Positions 17,035 to 24,546 of a stretch of 64,000 nucleotides of DNA are shown piece after piece. The DNA lies in the NCBI RefSeq assembly GCF_030450125.1, contig NZ_CP123923.1, positions 4,960,001 through 5,024,000 on the forward strand, given 5' to 3'. The first letter of the stretch is position 1; each line of letters begins with the position of its first letter. A model generated the notes under the pieces. The model searched no databases and was not told the origin of the DNA. It was given only the letters and a program-made list of their open reading frames with translations. The stretch comes from Streptomyces sp. WP-1 (GTDB taxonomy: Bacteria > Actinomycetota > Actinomycetes > Streptomycetales > Streptomycetaceae). The position numbers and the translations under genes were made by a program.

Positions 17035-20000
17035 ATGAGCGACGAGCCACAGCCGCAGCAGCCGAACGAAGGCGTGGCACCGGATAAGCCGCTGCCGGCT
17101 GCGAGGCCCGGGAGCCCGACGCCGGGCTCCCCCGCCACCCCGTCGGAGGGGGCCGGCCGAGTGAAGGACACCGAGGAATCGGGGAGGGACGAGGAGGCGG
17201 AGACGGCCGAGGGACCGGAGCGACCTGAGGGGGCCGGGAAGACCGGGAGGCCCGAGGGTCCGCAGAAGCGCGAGGCTTCTCGGAAGCCCGAGGGTTCCCG
17301 GAAGCCCGAGGGGCGCGCCGATGCCTCCGGTAAGGCGCAGGACGCCGACAAGACCCGGGGCGCCGACAGGACCCAGGGTGCGGCCGAGGGCACGCCCGCC
17401 GGTGACCGCGGGGCGGCCCGGGACTCCGGGGCGGCGGCCGACGCCGCGCGCCGTTCCGTGCCCGCGCCCCAGGACCGTACGGCCTCCGTCGCCCGCGCCC
17501 GGCAGGCGGCGCGGGACGCCCGTACCGAGAAGGGCGCGGCCACGGCCGCCGAGGGCGAGGGCACCGCCGAGCGCGGCGAGTCCGGCAAGCCCGCCGGCAC
17601 CGGCAAGCCGCAGGTTCCGGGCGCCCGGACGCCCGAGCAGCCGGCCGAGAGCACCCAGGTGCTGCGCCGCATCACACCGCCCCGGGATCCCCAGGGCTCC
17701 GCGAAGGGTCCCGGCAAGCCCGGTCAGTCGGGCAAGTCCGGTCAGGACGCCCCGGCGCCCGAGACCACCCAGGTGCTCCGCCGCGTCAACGCCCCGCGCA
17801 AGGGCGAGCCCGGCGGCCCCGGCACGGCGGGTACGTCCGCGACCGGATCGCCCGCGAGCGGACCCACCGGCCACACGACCGGCTCCCGGCCGGGCGGCCC
17901 CTCCGCCCGCGCCGCGGGCACGGCGGGCGCGGCCGCCGCGGGAGCCCTCGGCGCGGCCGGCACGGCGAAGGCGGCGGGTGCCGCCGGTGCTGCCGGTACC
18001 GCCGGTGCCGCGACCGCCGCCAACGGCGCCGCCTCCGGCCCCCGTGCCGGCACCGGCACCGGCCCGACCCCCGGCCAGACGCCCCCTTCCGGCTCGGACA
18101 CCTCCACCGGCACCGGCGCGGACGACGGCAAGGGCAAGGGCAAGAAGAAGGCCAAGAAGCCCAAGCGCACCGGATGGCGGCGCTTCGTACCGACCTGGAA
18201 GATGACGCTCGGCACCTTCGTCTTCCTGGTGCTCGCGGTCATCGGGCTGTTCTTCGTGGGCTACTCGCTCGTCGACATCCCGCCCGCCAACGCCCTCGCC
18301 ACCAAGCAGGCGAACGTCTACCTCTACGCCGACGGCTCCCAGATCGCCCGCGACACCCGCGACAGCCAGGTGAACCGGGAGAAGGTCACCCTCGCCGAGG
18401 TCTCCAAGGACGCCCAGCACGCCGTACTGGCCGCCGAGGACCGCGACTTCTACACCGAGTCCGCCATCGACCCCAAGGCGATGCTCCGCGCCGCCTGGAA
18501 CACCGCGACCGGCAAGGGCAAGCAGTCCGGCTCCACGATCACCCAGCAGTACGTGAAGAACTACTACCTGGCCCAGGAACAGACGGTCACCCGTAAGGCC
18601 AAGGAGTTCTTCATCTCGATCAAGCTCGACCGGAACAAGTCCAAGGACGAGATCCTGGAGGGCTACCTCAACACCAGCTACTTCGGCCGCAACGCCTACG
18701 GCATCCAGGCCGCCGCCCAGGCCTACTACGGCCGCGACGCCAAGGACCTCGACCCGGCCCGCGCCGCCTACCTCGCCGCGCTCGTCAACGCGCCCAGCGA
18801 GTACGACGTCGTCGCGCACCCGGAGAACAGGTCCGCGGCCGTGGCCCGCTGGAACTACGTCCTGGACGGCATGGTCAAGCAGGGCTGGCTCAGCCAGTCC
18901 GAGCGCACCGGGATGAAGTTCCCGATGCCCAAGGAGCAGACGCTGTCCACCGGCATGTCCGGCCAGCGCGGCTACCTCGTGGACGCCGTCAAGCACTACC
19001 TGATCGCGAACCACATCCTCGACTCCGACCAGCTCGAAGCCGGCGGCTACCGCATCACCACCACCATCCAGAAGGGCAAGCAGGACGCCTTCGTCAAGGC
19101 GGTGAACGACCAGCTGGTCTCCAAGCTGGACAAGAAGAACAACAAGGTCGACAGCTACGTCCGCGCGGGCGGCGCCTCCGTCGACCCGAAGACCGGCCAG
19201 GTCGTCGCGATGTACGGCGGCATCGACTACGTGAAGCAGTACACCAACGGCGCGACCCGCGGTGACTTCCAGGTCGGCTCCACCTTCAAGCCGTTCGTCT
19301 TCACCTCCGCGGTGCAGAACGGGTCCACCACCGAGGACGGCCGCCGCATCACCCCGAACACCCAGTACGACGGCACCAACGAGCGCCCCGTACAGGGCTG
19401 GAACGGCGGCGCCTACGCCCCGCAGAACGAAGACCAGAAGTCGTACGGTCAGATCACCGTCACCAAGGCCACCGACCTCTCGGTGAACGCGGTGTACGCG
19501 CAGATGGCCGTCGACGTCGGCCCGAGCAAGGTCAAGCAGACCGCGATCGACCTGGGCATCCCCGCCGACACCCCGGACCTCCAGCCGTACCCGTCCATCG
19601 CGCTCGGCCCCGCCACCGCCAGCGTCCTGGACATGGCCGAGGGCTACGCCACGCTCGCCAACCACGGCAAGCACGGCACGTACACCATGGTCAAGAAGAT
19701 CACCCGCAACGGCACCGACGAGATCAAGCTGCCCGACACCTCCGTCAAGCAGGCCGTCAGCCGCGCCGCCGCCGACACCACCACCGCCATGCTGAAGAGC
19801 GTGGTCCAGGGCGGCACCGCCACCGCCGCGCAGGGCGCGGGCCGCCCGGCGGCCGGCAAGACCGGTACCGCGGAGAACGACACCGCCGCCTGGTTCGCCG
19901 GCTACACCCCCGACCTCGCCACGGTGGTCTCCGTGATGGGCCAGGACCCGGTGACGGCCAAGCACATGCCGCTGTACGGCGCGCTCGGCCAGGCCCGTAT

Positions 20001-20493
20001 GAACGGCGGCGGCCCGCCCACCCAGATCTGGGCCCAGTACACCCACGACGCCCTGAAGAACACCCCGGCCTCCTCCTTCGACCTCCAGCTCCAGGAAGGC
20101 GCGGACCAGCCGCAGCCGCCCGGCCCCGGCGACCCCAGCGCGTCCGCCGGCACGGACGGCAGCGACACCGGCGGCACCACCGAGCCCGGCGGCACCCCGA
20201 GCGGCACCCCCTCCGACGGCGGCACCACCGGCACCCCGGCCGACGGCGGCGCGGCGACCGGCGGTGCGGCCGACGGCGGCGCCGCCACGGGTGGCACCGC
20301 GACGGGCGGCACCGACCCGGGCGACGGCGGCGCCGCGGGCGGCAGCCCCAACGGCGGAGCCGCGGCGGGCGGCGGCCAAGGCGGCGGCCAGGGCGGTGGC
20401 GGCGGCACACCGGCGGACGGCGGCGGCGGTGCCGCGGCCGGCGGCGGCACCGGCACCATCGCCGGGACCGGCCCCGGCGGCCCCGGCACCTGA
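17035..20493 (+). CDS. Class A penicillin-binding protein with long disordered N-terminus
   Basis: A 1152-residue bifunctional peptidoglycan synthase. Residues 1-385 are a disordered Pro/Gly/Ala-rich cytoplasmic region ending in a Lys-rich patch, with two TQVLRR motifs (207-212 and 245-250). One transmembrane helix follows (390-413). The GT51 glycosyltransferase has catalytic E468 in AAEDRDFYTE; the transpeptidase has S749-T-F-K752, S816-V-N818 and K942-T-G-T. A Gly/Asp/Thr-rich tail covers about 1020-1152. The extracellular enzyme polymerises and crosslinks glycan. ATG 17035 has AGGAG upstream; GTG 17026 is an alternative. Lengths beyond 900 are unusual and are due to the two low-complexity ends. 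Confidence 0.93.
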   Translation: MSDEPQPQQPNEGVAPDKPLPAARPGSPTPGSPATPSEGAGRVKDTEESGRDEEAETAEGPERPEGAGKTGRPEGPQKREASRKPEGSRKPEGRADASGKAQDADKTRGADRTQGAAEGTPAGDRGAARDSGAAADAARRSVPAPQDRTASVARARQAARDARTEKGAATAAEGEGTAERGESGKPAGTGKPQVPGARTPEQPAESTQVLRRITPPRDPQGSAKGPGKPGQSGKSGQDAPAPETTQVLRRVNAPRKGEPGGPGTAGTSATGSPASGPTGHTTGSRPGGPSARAAGTAGAAAAGALGAAGTAKAAGAAGAAGTAGAATAANGAASGPRAGTGTGPTPGQTPPSGSDTSTGTGADDGKGKGKKKAKKPKRTGWRRFVPTWKMTLGTFVFLVLAVIGLFFVGYSLVDIPPANALATKQANVYLYADGSQIARDTRDSQVNREKVTLAEVSKDAQHAVLAAEDRDFYTESAIDPKAMLRAAWNTATGKGKQSGSTITQQYVKNYYLAQEQTVTRKAKEFFISIKLDRNKSKDEILEGYLNTSYFGRNAYGIQAAAQAYYGRDAKDLDPARAAYLAALVNAPSEYDVVAHPENRSAAVARWNYVLDGMVKQGWLSQSERTGMKFPMPKEQTLSTGMSGQRGYLVDAVKHYLIANHILDSDQLEAGGYRITTTIQKGKQDAFVKAVNDQLVSKLDKKNNKVDSYVRAGGASVDPKTGQVVAMYGGIDYVKQYTNGATRGDFQVGSTFKPFVFTSAVQNGSTTEDGRRITPNTQYDGTNERPVQGWNGGAYAPQNEDQKSYGQITVTKATDLSVNAVYAQMAVDVGPSKVKQTAIDLGIPADTPDLQPYPSIALGPATASVLDMAEGYATLANHGKHGTYTMVKKITRNGTDEIKLPDTSVKQAVSRAAADTTTAMLKSVVQGGTATAAQGAGRPAAGKTGTAENDTAAWFAGYTPDLATVVSVMGQDPVTAKHMPLYGALGQARMNGGGPPTQIWAQYTHDALKNTPASSFDLQLQEGADQPQPPGPGDPSASAGTDGSDTGGTTEPGGTPSGTPSDGGTTGTPADGGAATGGAADGGAATGGTATGGTDPGDGGAAGGSPNGGAAAGGGQGGGQGGGGGTPADGGGGAAAGGGTGTIAGTGPGGPGT

Positions 20494-20501
20494 GCCGCGC
20501 C

Positions 20502-20819
20502 TCAGCCGCTGGTCGCCTTCAGCCCCACCACGGCGACCAGCAGCAGGCACACGAAGAAGATCCGGGCGGCGGTGACCGGCTCACCGAGCACCACCATGCC
20601 GAGCACCGCCGCCCCGGCCGCGCCGATACCGACCCACACCCCGTAGGCGGTACCGATGGGCAGGGACCGGGCCGCGTACGACAGCAGCACCATGCTGGCG
20701 ACGATCCCGGCACCGGTGAGCACACTGGGCACCGGCCGGGTGAAACCCTCGCTGTACTTCATCCCGATCGACCAGCCCACTTCCAGCAGACCGGCCACGA
20801 CAAGCAGAACCCAGGCCAC
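20502..20819 (-). CDS. sugE: SMR-family guanidinium exporter (SugE/Gdx type)
   Basis: A 105-residue four-helix small multidrug resistance protein. The essential glutamate is E13 in AGLLEVGWSIGMKYSEGF. The pattern follows E. coli SugE/Gdx (LEV-W-GLKY-GF, LPIGTAYGVWVGIGA, VGLK) rather than EmrE. I choose GTG 20819 because GGAGG lies 8 bp upstream and it gives the family length. The 5' leader carries a guanidine-III riboswitch (20859-20901), so the substrate is very probably guanidinium and expression is switched on by it. Stands alone; the terminator at 20927-20970 isolates it from the GroES-like gene upstream. Confidence 0.93.
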   Translation of the reverse strand: MAWVLLVVAGLLEVGWSIGMKYSEGFTRPVPSVLTGAGIVASMVLLSYAARSLPIGTAYGVWVGIGAAGAAVLGMVVLGEPVTAARIFFVCLLLVAVVGLKATSG

Positions 20820-20858
20820 GACGGCCACCTCCGAGACGTACGACGCTTCTTCCGCGGT

Positions 20859-20901
20859 GCGTCGTCTTTGCCTGCATCCCGGTACGGCGCGTCTCGTCGG
20901 G
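20859..20901 (-). promoter_or_regulatory. Guanidine-III (ykkC-III) riboswitch upstream of sugE
   Basis: Read on the minus strand from 20901: CCCGACGAG, then GCGCCGTACCGGG, then CAGG-CAAAGACGACGC. This follows, segment by segment, the compact pseudoknot I recall from the Thermobifida fusca guanidine-III aptamer (CCGGACGAG, GCGCCGTACCCGG, CAGGACAAGACGGCGC). It ends about 40 bp before the GTG start, and the following segment can pair around the GGAGG, so control at translation initiation is likely. Confidence 0.85.
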
Positions 20902-20926
20902 CTCACTCCCGAACCTAGCAAAAACA

Positions 20927-20970
20927 CGAGGAAGAGGGCTGGTGACCACGGTCACCAGCCCTCTTCCTCG
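20927..20970 (-). terminator. Strong terminator after the GroES-like gene
   Basis: A perfect 20-bp stem: CGAGGAAGAGGGCTGGTGAC (20927-20946) and its reverse complement (20951-20970) with loop CACG-type. It isolates the sugE riboswitch transcript from upstream transcription. Confidence 0.9.
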
Positions 20971-20990
20971 CTCATGGGGCCGCTACGGCC

Positions 20991-21350
20991 TCACAGATAC
21001 AGCCCGGTCGAGTCCTCCGAGCCCTCGAAGCGGTCCGCGGCCACGGCATGCAGGTCGCGCTCGCGCATGAGCACGTACGCCACGCCCCGCACCTCGACCT
21101 CGGCCCGGTCCTCCGGGTCGAACAGGACGCGGTCGCCGGGCTCCACGGTCCGTACGTTCTGGCCGACCGCGACGACCTCGGCCCAGGCCAGCCGGCGTCC
21201 GACCGCCGCGGTGGCGGGAATCAGAATGCCGCCCCCCGACCGCCGCTCGCCCTCACCGGTCTCCTGCTTGACCAGCACCCGGTCGTGCAGCATCCGGATG
21301 GGCAGCTTGTCGTGCTGCGGGGTGCTCTGCTCGTGTCTCTTGGCGCTCAC
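20991..21350 (-). CDS. GroES-like co-chaperonin family protein
   Basis: A 119-residue protein with a Cpn10 fold: PIRMLHDRVLVKQETGEGERRSGGGILIPATA, AEVVAVGQNVRTVEPGDRVLFD and a C-terminal VLMRERDLHAV. True Streptomyces GroES is about 102 residues, begins closer to the first strand and is encoded with groEL. This one has a charged 17-residue N-terminal extension and a C-terminal tail GSEDSTGLYL, and no groEL is nearby, so it is a paralogue of unknown partner. Ends 20 bp from the strong terminator. Confidence 0.85.
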   Translation of the reverse strand: MSAKRHEQSTPQHDKLPIRMLHDRVLVKQETGEGERRSGGGILIPATAAVGRRLAWAEVVAVGQNVRTVEPGDRVLFDPEDRAEVEVRGVAYVLMRERDLHAVAADRFEGSEDSTGLYL

Positions 21351-21423
21351 GCCTCGAACCTACCTGCCTTCCCCGCGCTCGTGGCCCCCTGGGTGGCCAT
21401 CGTCCGTACCGGCGCTCGTGGTG

Positions 21424-21750
21424 TCAGCGCCCGCGCCGCCGGGACAGGGCGACGAGGCCCACCACCCCGACGACCACGAGCGCGGCCGGCACGACCCGCT
21501 CCGCGCGCAGCCGGCCGTCCTCGTCCGTGAACTGCGCCCTGACCTCGCTCACCATCCGGTTGACCTGCACATACGCACGCCCAACGGTGTGATCGATATT
21601 GGCCACCGCCTTGGCCTTCGCGTCCCCGACGATCGTCTTCGGGTGCACCCGCACCCCGATCTCGTCGAGCGTCTCGGCCAGCACTTCGCGGCGGCGCCTG
21701 ATGTCCGCCTCGATCTGCGCCGGGGTTCTGGTGTCCGCCGTGTCCGCCAC
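21424..21750 (-). CDS. DUF3618 membrane-associated protein
   Basis: A 108-residue protein. The N-terminal motif RTPAQIEADIRRRREVLAET is diagnostic of DUF3618, followed by LDEIGVRVHPKTIVGDAKAK. A C-terminal transmembrane helix (VVPAALVVVGVVGLVALS) precedes RRRGR, so the bulk probably faces the cytoplasm. Start GTG 21750 has GGAGG seven bases upstream; the much longer frame is antisense to bcp and HNH genes. Function unknown. Divergent from bcp. Confidence 0.85.
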   Translation of the reverse strand: MADTADTRTPAQIEADIRRRREVLAETLDEIGVRVHPKTIVGDAKAKAVANIDHTVGRAYVQVNRMVSEVRAQFTDEDGRLRAERVVPAALVVVGVVGLVALSRRRGR

Positions 21751-21840
21751 CGTACGGCCTCCGAAGTCTGCCGAAATCTGCTGTCCTGTTCCGGACAGTC
21801 TGTCAGCTCCGGCCCGCGCCGCACCGCAAGGGGCCCCGGT

Positions 21841-21846
21841 TAGGCT
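21841..21846 (+). promoter_or_regulatory. Probable -10 box of leaderless bcp
   Basis: TAGGCT ends 6 nt before the bcp ATG at 21853; no ribosome-binding site is present. The same hexamer precedes rph. Confidence 0.45.
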
Positions 21847-21852
21847 GTTCCG

Positions 21853-22320
21853 ATGAGCGAGCGACTCCAGCCGGGGGACGTGGCCCCCGCCTTCACCCTT
21901 CCGGACGCCGACGGTAACGAGGTCTCCCTCGCGGACCACAAGGGCCGCAAGGTCATCGTGTACTTCTACCCCGCGGCGCTTACCCCGGGCTGCACCAAGC
22001 AGGCCTGCGACTTCACCGACAACCTCGACCTGCTGGCCGGCGCCGGCTACGACGTCATCGGCATCTCCCCGGACACCCCGGAAAAGCTTGCCAAGTTCCG
22101 TGAGAAGGAGTCCCTCAAGGTCACCCTCGTCGCCGACCCCGACAAGAAGGCCGCCGAGTCCTACGCCGCCTTCGGCGAGAAGAAGAACTACGGCAAGACC
22201 TACATGGGCATCATCCGCTCCACGTTCGTCGTCGACGAGGACGGCAAGATCTCCCACGCCTTCTACAACGTCCGCGCGACCGGCCATGTAGCCAAGATCA
22301 TCAAGGATCTGGGTATCTGA
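21853..22320 (+). CDS. bcp: Thioredoxin-dependent peroxiredoxin (Bcp/PrxQ)
   Basis: A 155-residue cytoplasmic peroxiredoxin that reduces H2O2 and organic hydroperoxides with thioredoxin. The peroxidatic cysteine is C47 in TPGCTKQACDF and the resolving cysteine C52 lies five residues later, the PrxQ arrangement. Other family marks are APAFTLPDADG, VIVYFYP, GISPDTPEKLAKFREK and FVVDEDGKI. Probably leaderless. A hairpin at 22343 follows. Confidence 0.95.
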   Translation: MSERLQPGDVAPAFTLPDADGNEVSLADHKGRKVIVYFYPAALTPGCTKQACDFTDNLDLLAGAGYDVIGISPDTPEKLAKFREKESLKVTLVADPDKKAAESYAAFGEKKNYGKTYMGIIRSTFVVDEDGKISHAFYNVRATGHVAKIIKDLGI

Positions 22321-22342
22321 GCGGTTCTCTTTCTCTCTCACG

Positions 22343-22376
22343 GCGGCCCGCACCAGGTGGTCCTGGCGCGGGCCGC
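22343..22376 (+). terminator. Terminator after bcp
   Basis: GCGGCCCGC-A-CCAGG pairs with CCTGG-C-GCGGGCCGC around loop TGGT; pyrimidine-rich TTTCC follows. Confidence 0.75.
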
Positions 22377-22461
22377 TTTCCTGTCCCCCCGTGACCGTCC
22401 GCCAGACGGTTCGTTGCTCCATGCGAACAACGAACACCTGCCCGTACCGGAGGGGGACTCG

Positions 22462-23127
22462 ATGGGGGCCAGCGCGTACACCAAGGAGCGGCTGGAGGAG
22501 GCGGCTCGCGGCGCACGGACGTTGTCGGAGGCGTTGGAGAGGCTGGGGGTGGATCCGAGGAGTCCGACGCGGGACTACATCGCGCGGCGCATGAAGAAGC
22601 TCGGGGTGGACGCGTCGCACTTCCAGCGGGAGGGCACGAAGTGGACGCGCGCGATCCTTGAACCGGTGGTGGCGGCCTCCACCAGCGTCAACGAGGTGGT
22701 ACGGCGGCTTGGGCTCGACTCCGTGGGCGGCCACCAGACCAACATCGCCCGGCGGATCAGGGCGTACGGACTCGACACCACGCATTTCACGTCCGTGGTG
22801 CGTACCGAGCGGATGAGGGACAACCGGCGCCGCCGAACCGCCGAGGAGATCCTGGTCGAGAACACCTCGGAGCATGCCGCGCGCGTCCCGGGACGGCGAC
22901 TCAAGAGGGCGATGAACGAGATGGGTGTGGAGGAACGCTGCGCCCGCTGCGGCACGGACCCGGTGTGGCGGGGCCGCCCGCTCCCGCTGGAGGTCGACCA
23001 CATCGACGGCAACTGGCGGAACAACCGCATCGAGAACCTCCGCTTCCTCTGCCCCAACTGCCATTCGGTCACGGACACTTACCGGGGCCGGGGCAAGGGG
23101 CGGCACACAGGGCCCGGCGCCCTGTGA
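22462..23127 (+). CDS. HNH endonuclease with two repeated helical modules (first of a pair)
   Basis: A 221-residue protein. Residues 6-54 (YTKERLEEAA ... LGVDASHF) and 61-109 (WTRAILEPVV ... YGLDTTHF) are two copies of a helix-turn-helix-like module ending in G-x-D-x-x-HF. A basic linker leads to an HNH nuclease at 157-201: C160-x2-C163, LEVDHIDGNW with D179-H180, N191 and C197-x2-C200-H201 (four zinc ligands plus the beta-beta-alpha metal site). ATG 22462 follows GGAGGGGGA. The stop overlaps the GTG of a paralogue as GTGA. Target unknown; homing-type or restriction-like roles are possible. Confidence 0.85.
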   Translation: MGASAYTKERLEEAARGARTLSEALERLGVDPRSPTRDYIARRMKKLGVDASHFQREGTKWTRAILEPVVAASTSVNEVVRRLGLDSVGGHQTNIARRIRAYGLDTTHFTSVVRTERMRDNRRRRTAEEILVENTSEHAARVPGRRLKRAMNEMGVEERCARCGTDPVWRGRPLPLEVDHIDGNWRNNRIENLRFLCPNCHSVTDTYRGRGKGRHTGPGAL

Positions 23128-23798
23128 GCAGCGGCGTGCGGTACACGCGTGAGCGGCTGGCAGAGGCCGCCGAACAGTGCGCGAGCCTGGACGAGGTGAT
23201 CGCCTTCCTCGGCACCCGGCCCTACGCCGATGCCCGCCGCCACCTCGCCAAGCGATTCGCCCACTTCGGCATCGACATCTCGCACTTCGACCACGGCGCC
23301 GTCCGGATCAGGTGCGAAGCCCGCCCCGCTGCCCTGGAACTGCGTGCCGCGGTGGCCGAGTCGATCTCCTTCGCGGGGACACTGCACCGCCTTCAGCACC
23401 CCGTCACCGGCTCACAGCGCGCGCTGCTGCGTGGATGGATCGCCGAAGAGGGCATCTCCACCGCGCACTTCCTCGGGCAGGCGCACCAGCGTGGCACGAC
23501 CCACTCCGACCGCTCGAAGAGCCCCGAGGACATCCTGGTCGAGCACGACGGCCGGCGTCGGACACGTACCCGCCTGCTGCGCCGCGCGCTGCGCGAGGTG
23601 GGCGTGCCGGAGCGGTGTGCCGAGTGCGGTATCGGTTCCGAGTGGTTCGGGGAGCCGATGACGCTGGAGGTCGACCACATCGACGGGGACTGGAGCGACG
23701 ACCGGCGGGAGAACCTGCGGCTGCTGTGTCCCAATTGCCATACGACCACGAGCACCTGGTGCCGAGGCGGTCGGCGAGGGCATACTCACTCCCGGTAA
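23124..23798 (+). CDS. HNH endonuclease paralogue (second of a pair)
   Basis: A 224-residue protein paralogous to the gene before it: module one begins YTRERLAEAAEQ and ends FGIDISHF, module two is more diverged and ends EGISTAHF, then EDILVEHDG matches EEILVENTS of the first protein. The HNH core is CAECG, LEVDHIDGDW, ENLRLLCPNCH. Start GTG 23124 overlaps the upstream stop (GTGA), so the two are translationally coupled and may act as a heterodimer. It ends 16 bp before the tRNA-Leu. No phage or transposon genes are near. Confidence 0.83.
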   Translation: MSSGVRYTRERLAEAAEQCASLDEVIAFLGTRPYADARRHLAKRFAHFGIDISHFDHGAVRIRCEARPAALELRAAVAESISFAGTLHRLQHPVTGSQRALLRGWIAEEGISTAHFLGQAHQRGTTHSDRSKSPEDILVEHDGRRRTRTRLLRRALREVGVPERCAECGIGSEWFGEPMTLEVDHIDGDWSDDRRENLRLLCPNCHTTTSTWCRGGRRGHTHSR

Positions 23799-23814
23799 AG
23801 TGAGGTCACGGCTC

Positions 23815-23891
23815 GCGCCCGTACTCCAATTGGTAGAGAGACAGGTCTTAGGAACCTGGTGTTGTCGGTTCGAATCCGACCGGGCGCACCA
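23815..23891 (+). tRNA. tRNA-Leu, anticodon UAG, short variable region
   Basis: Acceptor GCGCCCG/CGGGCGC, discriminator A and encoded CCA (23889-23891). Anticodon stem CAGGT/ACCTG with loop CTTAGGA gives anticodon TAG (reads CUA/CUN). T-arm GTCGG-TTCGAAT-CCGAC. The D-arm is Leu-like (CTC, loop CAATTGGTAGA, GAG). The variable region is only GTGTT, 5 nt, whereas bacterial tRNA-Leu normally has a long class II arm. Length without CCA is 74 nt. Confidence 0.85.
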
Positions 23892-23896
23892 GCAGA

Positions 23897-23935
23897 AGCG
23901 GCCCCGCACCTTCGTTTCAAAGGTGCGGGGCCGCT
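23897..23935. terminator. Bidirectional terminator between tRNA-Leu and rdgB
   Basis: A perfect 16-bp stem, AGCGGCCCCGCACCTT (23897-23912) with its complement at 23920-23935, loop CGTTTCA. It serves the tRNA on the plus strand and rdgB on the minus strand. Confidence 0.85.
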
Positions 23936-23943
23936 CCATAGGT

Positions 23944-24546
23944 TCAGCCGAGCAGCTCCCGCACCACCGGTACCAGTGCCCGGAACGCCTTGCCGCGGTG
24001 GCTGATGGCGTTCTTCTCGTCGGCGGTCAGCTCGGCGCAGGTGCGGGTGTCGCCGTCGGGCTGGAGGATCGGGTCGTAGCCGAAGCCGTTCGTGCCGGCG
24101 GGGGCGTGCCGCAGGGTGCCGCGGAGTTGGCCCTCCACCACGCGTTCCGTGCCGTCCGGCAGGGCCAGCGCGGCGGCGCAGGCGAAGTGGGCCGCGCGGT
24201 GTTCCTCGGCGATGTCGCCGATCTGCGCGAGAAGCAGGTCGAGGTTGGCCTGGTCGTCGCCGTGCCGCCCGGCCCAGCGGGCGGAGAAGATGCCGGGGGC
24301 GCCGTTCATGACGTCCACGCACAGGCCGGAGTCGTCGGCGATCGCCGGCAGCCCGGTGGCCTGCGCGAGGGCGTGCGCCTTGAGCAGGGCGTTCTCGGCG
24401 AAGGTGACGCCGGTCTCCTTGACGTCGGGGATCTCGGGGTAGGCATCGGCGCCGATCAGCTCATGAGGGAGCCCGGCATCGGCCAGGATGGCCCTCAGCT
24501 CGGTGATCTTTCCGGCGTTACGGGTGGCGAGGATCAGGCGGGTCAT
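23944..24546 (-). CDS. rdgB: Non-canonical purine NTP pyrophosphatase (ITPase, RdgB/HAM1)
   Basis: A 200-residue house-cleaning enzyme that hydrolyses dITP/ITP/XTP to the monophosphate and pyrophosphate. Family motifs: LILATRNAGKITEL at the start, TFAENALLKA, ADDSGLCVD, GIFSARWAG, GTNGFGYDPI and NAISHRGKAF. Length is normal. Ends against the shared terminator at 23897. Cytoplasmic, housekeeping. Confidence 0.96.
   Translation of the reverse strand: MTRLILATRNAGKITELRAILADAGLPHELIGADAYPEIPDVKETGVTFAENALLKAHALAQATGLPAIADDSGLCVDVMNGAPGIFSARWAGRHGDDQANLDLLLAQIGDIAEEHRAAHFACAAALALPDGTERVVEGQLRGTLRHAPAGTNGFGYDPILQPDGDTRTCAELTADEKNAISHRGKAFRALVPVVRELLG

Noticed and set aside
16963..20550. 1195-codon minus-strand frame opposite the PBP
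   Set aside because: Pure Gly/Ala/Val/Arg low complexity mirroring the PBP codons; no start context and no family pattern.
20820..20905. Guanidine-I or guanidine-II riboswitch
   Set aside because: The conserved segments fit the guanidine-III pseudoknot; the paired ACGR hairpins of class II and the long class I core are absent.
23800..23900. tRNA-Leu as an integration site for a mobile element carrying the HNH genes
   Set aside because: No integrase, excisionase or duplicated tRNA 3' end was found nearby.
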